DNA of 64,000 bases from JAWKIW01 sp041394145 (lineage in GTDB: Bacteria; Actinomycetota; Acidimicrobiia; Acidimicrobiales; Acidimicrobilacustridaceae). Shown in pieces: positions 56,640-64,000 of the stretch; position 1 is the stretch's first letter; every line of letters starts with the position of its first letter. The notes under the pieces were generated by a model, which did not search any database, was not told the DNA's origin, and worked only from the letters and a program-made list of their open reading frames with translations. Where the stretch lies: positions 1 to 64,000 of the forward strand of contig JAWKIW010000003.1 in assembly GCA_041394145.1 (NCBI GenBank), written 5' to 3'. The position numbers and the translations under genes are program-made.

Positions 56640-57300
56640 TCACCCGGCGAAGCGGGGAACCCTTGCCGTGGCCGCCGGCGTCACCGGGAGCGGCGTGAGC
56701 GTCGGGGCGGAGGGGTTCTGCGCGGCAGGCTCGTCGTCGCTCGTCGGGGTCGGATCGACCGCGGGGCAGTCGCGCCTCCTTGGCGCGGCGGGACGGCGAC
56801 GCCTCGCAGGTAGTCCTCGACCACCTTCGCCACACACGGCGACTCGAAGCCGAACCGGTACGCGGTGTGGCCCACCCCCTCGTAGGTGAGCAGACGGCCG
56901 TCGTCGAGCTGGTCGGCGAGAGCCACCGCGTTCGGGTAGCCCGTGGCCACGTCCCAGCGGGCGTTGGCGACGAGGATCGGGGGCGCGCCCGCCGCGTGCA
57001 CCGGCGCGGGCGACCGGTCGGAGGGCCTGCGCCAGCTCGGGCCACCTGCGGTCACCGAGGCCACAGAACATGGCATCAGCGAAGGCGTCGGCGTCGACGG
57101 CGTCGAACGGCCGGGAGATGCGGTCCTTGTCGTAGGGGATGGGCGTGACCGCGATGCGGTCGCGCAGCCGCTCGAACCGGGCCACCAGATCGGAGCCGTC
57201 GTTGAAGGGACAGGCGGCGTCGCCGGCACACGCAGCGAGGAAGTGGGTCAGGACCTGCTCACCCTGGGAGGCGTACGTCTCGGTCACCCAGCACGGCCGC
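56640..57300 (-). pseudogene. TAP-like alpha/beta-hydrolase (tripeptidyl aminopeptidase family), 5'-truncated and frameshifted
   Basis: The recognisable part is the C-terminal half of a secreted TAP/S33 peptidase: SQGEQVLTHFLAACAGDAAC, ADAFADAMFCGLGDRRWPEL, then in another frame PPILVANARWDVATGYPNAV (catalytic-Asp region) and LTYEGVGHTAYRF (catalytic His), SPCVAKVVEDYLRG. The N-terminal half with the serine nucleophile is missing; upstream lies the start of the divergent phosphoesterase gene. It has two frame changes near 57000 and 56780. A remnant, not a working enzyme. Confidence 0.7.
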
Positions 57301-57552
57301 CGCCGGCGCCGCGACCCGGACCCTGAACCCGCTTCGTCGAAGCAAAGGCGATGCACCCCCCTCGTCGTCACCCTTCGGCTCGTGCTCACCCGAAAGCTGC
57401 CCGGCGCGAGCCGCCAGCGTCTACCACGCGGCGGGGGCACCGGCGCGGGGTCTGGCGAGGACCTCGATGGTCGCGCCCGAGCTCCGCCTGCTCGACCATA
57501 GGCTTCGCCGATGCCTGTGGTCGACCGGGGCAACGGCGAGGGTGTGACGCCG

Positions 57553-58896
57553 ATGTCGCGTCGGCGGTTCCTCGCCACCTCGGCGCTCGGTGAAGCGGCG
57601 TTCGAGGCTCACGGCATGCGGAGCGACGACCTCGCCGGAGGCCGGCTCGGGAGCCTCGAGCCCCGTCACGGCTACGGCTCGACTGCCCCGACCGGAGGAC
57701 GCACCGTTCGACACCGTCGTGATCCTGATGATGGAGAACCGTTCGTTCGACCACTTCCTCGGCTGGTTGCCCGGTGCCGACGGCCGACAGGCTGGGCTCA
57801 CCTACGTGGACACCGCCGGTGTGCCGCACGAGACGTGGCCCCTCGCTCCCGACGTCCAGGGCTGCTCCTACTGCGATCCCGGCCACACCTGGGAGGAGAT
57901 GGAGACCAGTTCGCCGATGGTCGCTGTGACGGGTTCCTGCAGACCGCCGCGGTCGGCGATCACTTCCCCATCGGCTACTACCGACAGGAGGATCTGCCCA
58001 TCCTCGGCACCCTCGCCACGTCGTACACCACCTTCGACCGCTACTTCTCATCGATGCTCGGCGCCACATGGCAGAACCGCTTGTACCAGCTCAGCCCAGA
58101 CCCAGGTCCCGATGGACCAGGCGTTCCCGACCACCGACGCCAGACGGCCCTGCCGCATCGAGACGACCATCTTCGACCGGGTGCGAGAGGCGGGACTCAC
58201 CGCTGGCTACTACCACCAAGGTGAGCCCATGACGGCTGTTCACGTCCAAGAGGTACGACGACATCACCTACCCCATCGCCAACTTCTACGACGACGCCCG
58301 CGCAGGACGGCTACCCAACATCGTTCGTCGAGCCCAACTACACCGACGCCGCCGAGGACGACGGCAGCTCCAACGACTACCACCACGCCGGGAGCATCCT
58401 CGTGGCAGAGCAGTTCGTCGCCACCGTGCACGGCGCGCTGGCGACGAGCCCGCGAGTGGGACCGCCTCGTGTTCGTCCTCAACTTCGACGAGGCCGGCGG
58501 CTTCTTCGACCACGTGCCTCCGCCCCGCTGCGAGGACGACAGCACGCTCGTCGCACCCAGCGGAGGGCCGATGGCCCGACCTGCACCGCCTCGGCTTCCG
58601 GGTTCCGGCGATCGCCATGGGTCCGTTCGCACCGGCCCGCATCGAGCAGCACAGGCCCTATGGGCACTGCTCGATCCTCAAGATGGTCACGTGGCGGTGG
58701 GGCCTCGAGCCGCTGACCGTCCGTGACCGCGCGAAGAACCGCAGATGCCCTCGACTTCACGGCGCGCCGTGCACCGATCCGACTCCCCGACTTCACGGCG
58801 CCACCGCCCTCGGTCGCGCCGGCGTGCAGCCCCTACCTGACCCCTGGGGCATCTGGTGCGACGAATGGCGCGCGACGAGGCGGGTCCGGCGCGTAG
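57553..58896 (+). pseudogene. phospholipase C-type phosphoesterase with Tat signal, frameshifted
   Basis: ATG 57553 starts SRRRFLATSALGEAAF, a twin-arginine signal. The body belongs to the phosphoesterase (phosphatidylcholine phospholipase C / acid phosphatase A) family: TVVILMMENRSFDHFLGWLP (metal and nucleophile region), FPIGYYRQEDLPILGTLATS, MLGATWQNRLYQLSP, then after frame changes VEPNYTDAAEDDGSSNDYHH, FVLNFDEAGGFFDHVPPP and LKMVTWRWGLEPLTVRD. The corrected tail ends at TAG 58894-58896 within a strong hairpin. At least five indels. If intact, a secreted phospholipase or phosphatase. Confidence 0.8.
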
Positions 58897-58912
58897 GTCG
58901 GACCCGCCTCGT
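58875..58912. terminator. GC-rich inverted repeat, likely bidirectional terminator (copy 2)
   Basis: Perfect 14-base arms, ACGAGGCGGGTCCG (58875-58888) and its complement (58899-58912), with a ten-base loop that contains the phosphoesterase stop codon. Located between convergent genes; related to the hairpin at 54463-54498. Confidence 0.65.
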
Positions 58913-58920
58913 TCGCTGGC

Positions 58921-59050
58921 GGAAGTACAGGACGTTGGCCACGATGCGATCCCGGCCGCTGCGGTAGCGGTCACGGCGCAGATCCAGGCCCAGCAGCAGG
59001 TCGTGGGTGAGCAGCGAGCGGGTGGTGTTGGTGGTCTCGGCGGTGTTCAT
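58921..59050 (-). pseudogene. small membrane protein, copy 2, 3'-truncated
   Basis: ATG 59050 with GGAGG seven bases upstream. Reads MNTAETTNTTRSLLTHDLLL, then DLRRDRYRSGRDRIVANVLY without interruption, so this copy shows the correct frame for copy 1. After VLYF the sequence runs straight into the hairpin; the second half present in copy 1 is absent. Confidence 0.6.
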
Positions 59051-59146
59051 GATGTCCCCTCCAGGAGCGGTCCGTGTTGACACCGACATCGAACGAACGC
59101 CACCCCGTCGAATCCCCCGCCGGTCGACACCCCTCGCGTACGACCA
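58921..59146. repeat. 226-bp direct duplication, right copy
   Basis: Partner of 54705-54930. Both copies end near a GTACGACCA motif and begin at GGAAGTACAGGACGTTGGCC. Confidence 0.85.
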
Positions 59147-59283
59147 GGGGGTGCAGGTCGATGTGGACGGAGACGATCGGCTCCGACAGGCCGAAGCGGT
59201 CAGCGACCCGAGCGGTTGGGGGCGAAACGGCGCCGGTCACCGTGTGCACCACGGAGCCGTTGACGAACACGCTGGCGGTGCTG

Positions 59284-62066
59284 TCAGCCGTACCAGCCGG
59301 CGGCGTCGGCGATGACGTCGACGGTGCCGGAGTTGTTGAACACCGAGATGGTGTCGCCGGTGCCGACCTTGGCCGTCACCGCGTTGGCGATGGTGACCCC
59401 GGCCTTCCAGTTCAGGCTGGACGCCGTCGGCCTGAAGCCGCCCGGTGTTCCACACCGTGGCGAAGCTCTCCGCCAAGGCCGAGGTGACCGTCGTTGGCCA
59501 ACACCGCAGTGGCCCCTCCGGCACCGCGCCTCCGGTGAGCACCGACACCGTCCGGGTGGTGTTCGCCGGCCACGGCGACCCGTAGGCGCCGACCTGCTCA
59601 GGCGCCGGCCGCGAGTCCTGGAACCGCACCGGCGCCACCGGGTGGAAGGCGTCACCCGAGCCGGTCTTGAAGGAAGCCCACCACGTCGATGATCACGTTG
59701 GCGCTGCCCGAGTTGTTGAACACCCGGACCTTGCCCTCGGCACCCACCTTCACCGTCACCGCGTTGGGGATCGTCACCCCGCCTTCCAGTTCGAGCTCGA
59801 CGCCGTCGGCCGAACCGCCCCGTTCGGGTACACCGTCAAGAACGACTCCGCGGTCGTGCCGGTCACGGTCACATTGGCGACCACGGCCTCGGCATCCGCG
59901 GGCACCCCCGTCGAACCACCGGTCACCGTGACGTCCCGATCGATGCCCGCACCCCACGGCAAGGCATACGGACCCACCTGCTCGGGCGGCGGCCGCGAGT
60001 CCAGCACCCGCACCGGCGCCTGGGCGGTGAAGCCCGCCCCGGTGCCGGACTGGTCGTACCAGCCGACCACGTCGAAGATCACGTGGGCGGCGCCTGCGTT
60101 GTTGAACACCCAGACCCTGCCCGAGTCCCCGGCCTTCACCGTGACGGCGTTGGCGATCGTCTGCGCTGGCGACCAGTTCAGGTTCGACGCCGTGGGCTGG
60201 GCCGGCGCGCCCTGGGGCCAGATCGCCAGGAAGCTCGCCGCCGTCGTGCCGGTCACGGTCACGTTCAACGCCACCGCCGTCGCCTCGGCGGGCACCCCAC
60301 CGACCCCGGCGACCACCACCTGACGGCTCTCGCCTGCGCCCCACGGCGCTCCGAACACGCCGACCTGCTCCGGCGGCGGCCGCGAATCCAAGATCCGCGT
60401 CGGCGTCGGGAGCGGGTGGTACCAGTCCCCCGCGGCGGGCACGATCCGCCCGATCGAATCGATCGCATTGGCGAACCACAGGTTCCCATCCGCGCCCGCG
60501 GCGATCCCAACCGGGCGGTCCAGGTACTGGTCGGTGAACTCGGTCACCACGCCGCCCGTGGTGATCCGACCGATGGAGTCGTCGTTGGTGAACCACAGGT
60601 TGCCATCGGGACCCGCCGCGATCCCCAGTGGCTGGGAGACGCCGGTCCCGGTGAAGGTCCAGGTCGAACCGGTGGTCGAGATCCTCCCGATGCTGTAGCC
60701 CCACTCGTTGGTGAACCACAGGTTCCCGTCCGGGCCCGCCGTGATCCCGGAGGGCCCGCTGATGCTCCCCGGCGACGCGAAGCTCGACACCACCCCCGCC
60801 GGCGTGATCCGTCCGATGGTGGAGCTGCCGTAGTTGGTGAACCACAGGTTCCCGTCCGGACCGGCGGTGATGCCCCGAGGCATGCTGATGCTGGCGCCCG
60901 CGAAGCTCGAGACCACGCCCCCGCCGGCGTGATCCGCCCGATGCTCGACCCCGACTCGTTCGTGAACCACAGGTTTCGTCGGGACCCGCCGTGATCCCGA
61001 ACGGCCCGCTGATGCTCGGCGGCGCAAGCTCGACACCACGCCCGCCGGCGTGATCCGTCCGATGGTGGAGCTGCCGTAGTTGGTGAACCAGAGGTTCCCG
61101 TCCGGACCGGCGGTGATGCCACGGGGGCGGTCGATGCTGGGGTCGGGGAAGATCGAGACCACCCCGGCCGCCGTGATCCGCCCGATGGCGGAGCTCCCCG
61201 TTGGTGAACCACAGGTTCGCGTCGGGACCCAGCACGATCGAGTGCGGGGTGTCGAGACCGGGGCCCTTGAACACCGACACCGTGCCGGTCGGCGAGCGAT
61301 CGGGCACGATCCGTCCGATCGAGTCGTTCGCGACGTTCGTGAACCACAGGGCACCGTCCGGACCGGTCACGATCACGGCCGGGTTCGCCATGCCAGCGCC
61401 AGCCACGTTCGACACGTCCCCATACGGCGTCACCTGCCCGACCGAGCTGTTCCCGGAGTTGGAGAACCAGACGTTCCCGTCCGGGCCCGCTGCGATCCCC
61501 ACCGGGTCCGAGATGCCAAGGCCCACATAGCTCGACACCACCGCTCCCGCGGGCGTGATCCGCCCGACCGTGTCCCGGTCATAGTTGGTGAACCACAGGT
61601 TCCCGTCCGGGCCCGCCGCGATCCCCAGCGGACGACCGATGCTGGCGTTGGTGTACCTCTGCACGGTCCCGCCGGTCGTGATCCGCCCGATCGAGTCGTT
61701 GCCGGAGTTGGTGAACCACAGGTTCCCATCCGGACCGGCCGTGATCCCCCAGGGTTGGCTGATCCCCGCTCCCGCGTAGTTCGTCACCACCCCCTGCAGC
61801 GTGATCCGCCCGATCGAGCTGTTCCCCGAGTTGGTGAACCAGAGGGCGCCGTCGGGACCCGGCGCGATCCCCCACGGCTGGCTGATCCCCGGCCCGGTGT
61901 AGCTCGACAGCGACTCTGTGGACGCCGCGCCGGCAGCGGGGGGCACCGCCACGCTGGCCACCACGACCAGCGAGGAACCGACCAACGCCGCCAGCCCCAA
62001 CACCGCCGCCCTGCGACGCCAGCCTCGCGGCGCGGGCCGACGGCGACCACACGACACCTGCGACAT
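59284..62066 (-). pseudogene. secreted streptogramin-lyase-like propeller protein with three C-terminal DSR...GY domains, frameshifted
   Basis: ATG 62066 follows GGAGGTGG. Signal peptide with a long basic start (RRRAAVLGLAALVGSSLVVV). Residues ~50-545 are twelve ~41-residue repeats of the Vgb/streptogramin lyase type, each like GITAGPDGNLWFTNSGNDSI followed by GRI. Three ~125-residue tail domains follow (PTRILDSRPPPEQVG, VRVLDSRPPPEQVGPYALPW, RFQDSRPAPEQVGAYGSPW), ending with VIADAAGWYG at the stop. Frame changes near 61200, 61030, 60975, 60920, 59780 and others in the last domain. Shares its tail with the protein at 47015-49700. Probably a surface binding protein rather than a lyase. Confidence 0.8.
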
Positions 62067-62261
62067 GGCCCACCTCCTGCAGAGGCACCTCTCGTCGCAG
62101 CGACGAGAGCCCTGCCAGCGAGGCCGACCTCACCGTAGGCAGCCGGGCAACCACCGCACAGGGCCCAACGACCCCGCGGCTCCGGACAACCGGCAGCCGG
62201 CAACCGGCAGCCTCGGAGGAAGCGAGCGCCAGGCGACCCGACGACACCTCCTCGGTCAGTC

Positions 62262-62630
62262 TTAGCGCAGCGGCAAGCGACGAATGCGAAGCCGTTCGTC
62301 GTCGAAGACCACGACCGCCCCCGCATCGAGGTCGTCAGCGATCACGTCGAGGTTCGCCAGGATCAGCGCCGCGACCTCGGCCGCCCGGCGACCCTGCTGA
62401 CGCCGCAACAAGACGAGCGACGGCCCCCTCACATCACCCAGAGCGAGCAGTTCGCCGAAGTCGGTGTCACCGGAGATGATGATCCGACCCTGCGCATCTG
62501 CGAACTCGAGGATCTCCGGATCGGTGGCAGCCGCCAGCCCGACGTCTCGAACGTGCACCACGTCGTGACCCGAGGCCCCCAGCGTCGCCGCCATGGCTGG
62601 CGACTGGTTCTCGTCGAGAAGGAACCTCAC
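62262..62630 (-). CDS. DUF5615 PIN-like toxin
   Basis: 122 residues. MRFLLDENQSPAMAATL opens with the acidic Asp-Glu of the PIN-like site; HDVVHVRDVGL and RIIISGDTDFGELLAL (Asp pair) complete the DUF5615 signature, with LVLLRR near the middle. Probable RNase toxin of the VapC/Mut7-C-like group. GTG 62630 overlaps the antitoxin stop (GTGA). The operon order, antitoxin first, is typical. Confidence 0.88.
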   Translation of the reverse strand: MRFLLDENQSPAMAATLGASGHDVVHVRDVGLAAATDPEILEFADAQGRIIISGDTDFGELLALGDVRGPSLVLLRRQQGRRAAEVAALILANLDVIADDLDAGAVVVFDDERLRIRRLPLR

Positions 62631-62860
62631 ACCGGCTGTCGCAGCGGAAGCTCTCGTTCCTGCACCGCCAAAGCGGCGAACCGCAACGCCTCACGGATGT
62701 CCTCGCGCTCGAGGTCGGGGTGCTCGGCCAGGATCTCCTCGTCGGACATGCCGTCTGCCACCATCGCAACCACCGTCGCCACCGGGAACCGAAGCCCCCG
62801 GATGCAGGGCACGCCACCCATTCGCGAAGGGTCGGTCGTGATGCGCGAGAACTGTGCCAC
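62627..62860 (-). CDS. DUF433 antitoxin
   Basis: 77 residues. The DUF433 core is clear: ITTDPSRMGGVPCIRGLRFP, then VATVVAMVADGMSDEEILAE, then HPDLEREDIREAL. These small helix-turn-helix proteins neutralise the paired PIN-like toxin and probably autoregulate the operon. GTG 62860 has TACGCT seven bases upstream and no Shine-Dalgarno. Confidence 0.88.
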   Translation of the reverse strand: MAQFSRITTDPSRMGGVPCIRGLRFPVATVVAMVADGMSDEEILAEHPDLEREDIREALRFAALAVQERELPLRQPV

Positions 62861-62867
62861 GCCATCG

Positions 62868-62873
62868 AGCGTA
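62868..62873 (-). promoter_or_regulatory. putative -10 box (TACGCT) of the toxin-antitoxin operon
   Basis: TACGCT, seven bases, GTG of the antitoxin; leaderless layout shared with the core genes. Confidence 0.4.
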
Positions 62874-62950
62874 GCCCCACCTCCGGTCGGGCGTCCGGCC
62901 TCACACCAGCCCTCGCGAGAGTGCCTCTGCGTCGCTCGGACCGGGACCGT

Positions 62951-64000
62951 CTACGAACCCTTCCCCGGCAGGACGGTCTAGGCGTCGCCTACGAGTCAGG
63001 GGTGCGCTGTGCTCACGAGCATCAGGGAGTCGAGGTGGGAGGGGGTCGCCCATCTCGAAGTCGAAGCGCATCTGGAGATGCGGTCGTCGGTCGTCAGCGT
63101 GTTGCACGAGATGATGTTCATGGGCGCTCGCCAGCGCAGGCTCACGTCACGGAGCAGCCGGGGCGCGGTCGAGCGCCTTGCACCCGATGGAGGCGACGAA
63201 GGTCCCGGCGCTCTCGGCGTCCCACTCGACGTCGATGAGGCGATCGACCGCCTGGCCGCCAGCGACGCGGCGCTGGCGCAGTCGGCGGGGTGGACCGACA
63301 CCCCGCGCCCTGCGTCACGAAGCCCATGATGTCGTCGCCCGGGACGGGCGTGCAGCAGCGCGACAGCCGCACCATCACGTCATCGAGGCCTTCGACGTGC
63401 ACGCCGCTGCTGCCGTTCGCGCGCCGATGGCGGCTCCGGCGCGTCTCGCGGCCGACCGGCATGGGAAGCTGGTCGACCTGGTCGGCCCCGGGCTCCTCGA
63501 GCACACGCCGCACCCGTTCGGCCACCGACTTGGCCGACACGTGGCTCTCGCCGACCGCCGCCTTCAACGACGCGAGGTCGACGTAGTTCATCGCCTCGGC
63601 GACCTCGTCGAGGACCTTGCCCTGCTGGATCTTCTGCACGGGCAGGCCCTCGCGGCGCAGCGCCTTGAGCAGCTCCTCGGTCCCGGTCTCGATGGCGTCC
63701 TCGCGCCGCTCCCGCGAGTACCACTGGCGGATCTTGTTGGCGGCCCGGTGGGTGACCACGAACTTGAGCCAGTCGCGCGAGGGCGCAGCACCCTCGACCT
63801 TCGACGTGAAGATCTCCACGCCGTCGCCCGACGCCAGCTTCGAGTCGAGCGGGACCAGCTTGCCGTTGACCCGCGCACCGATGCAGGCGTGGCCGACCTC
63901 GGTGTGGATGGCGTAGGCGAAGTCGACCGGGGTCGAGCCCACCGGCAGCGTCACGACCTTGCCCCGGGGCGTGAAGACGAAGACCTCGTCCTGTTCGAGG
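62951..64000 (-). CDS. rel: RelA/SpoT-family (p)ppGpp synthetase/hydrolase, C-terminal part (5' end beyond window; frameshifted)
   Basis: Stringent-response enzyme. The visible part starts in the TGS domain (FVFTPRGKVVTLPVGSTPVD, FAYAIHTEVGHACIGARVNG) and runs through the helical domain (TGTEELLKALRREGLPVQKI) and the conserved-cysteine domain (LSRCCTPVPGDDIMGFVTQG) to the ACT domain (NIISCNTLTTDDRISRMRF, FEMGDPSHLDSL-like). Frame changes lie near 63320, 63260, 63095 and 63050. The last ~15 codons before TAG 62951-62953 (VLPGKGS) are also altered by substitutions. The synthetase and hydrolase domains are off the right edge. Confidence 0.92.

Noticed and set aside
42015..62066. Insertion sequence or prophage
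   Set aside because: No transposase, integrase, terminal inverted repeats or phage genes found; the 226-bp duplication lacks element features.

Overview
The window comes from a very GC-rich actinobacterium. The gene order (a merged aro-pyr cluster carrying mihF, gmk, rpoZ, coaBC, metK and priA), the mycobacterial-type integration host factor, a PriA without a Walker A motif, frequent GTG starts and leaderless start sites together suggest the class Acidimicrobiia. That placement is an inference from synteny and style; no rRNA gene is present.

Region 1 (1-41 kb) is core genome, almost all on the minus strand, with 4-8 bp stop/start overlaps. Reading with transcription (right to left): hisS, a nucleotide cyclase and aspS; rarA with two small membrane proteins; alaS, ruvX, mltG and aroE; a DUF4388 protein and a prepilin peptidase; aroC-aroK-aroB-aroQ-pepP-efp-nusB; the pyrimidine operon pyrR-pyrB-pyrC-carA-carB-pyrD-pyrF behind a PyrR-type leader; a small lipoprotein; mihF-gmk-rpoZ-coaBC-metK-priA; and def-fmt-rsmB-mog, followed by ribD-ribE past a gap holding three hairpin repeats. 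Two RNA methyltransferase genes run the other way at 4.9-6.1 kb.

Region 2 (41-62.9 kb) is accessory: secreted, lipid-anchored and surface proteins mixed with small metabolic genes (bifunctional nuclease, F420-type oxidoreductase, YdeI family, TauE/SafE-DUF1634-GntR, phospholipase C-like phosphoesterase, truncated TAP-like peptidase) and a DUF433/DUF5615 toxin-antitoxin pair. Two large surface proteins (47.0-49.7 and 59.3-62.1 kb) have different N-terminal parts but the same tail of three ~125-residue domains. Two paralogues (42.0-43.1 and 50.9-52.0 kb) combine an N-terminal coiled coil, an internal Tat-like segment and a related single tail domain. A 226-bp direct duplication brackets 54.7-59.1 kb. 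The window ends inside rel, the (p)ppGpp synthetase/hydrolase.

Caution on quality: housekeeping genes that should be intact (trmH-like, priA, pyrF, carB, aroE, hisS) each carry one to three single-base indels, mostly in G/C runs of four or five. Region 2 has many more. The simplest reading is residual indel error in a long-read assembly, so frameshifts in region 2 are not by themselves evidence of gene decay. Coordinates for frameshifted genes span the whole reconstructed reading frame.

Two styles of translation start recur. Many operon-leading genes have a TANNNT box 6-8 nt before the start codon and no Shine-Dalgarno (leaderless mRNA). Most secreted-protein genes in region 2 have a strong GGAGG.
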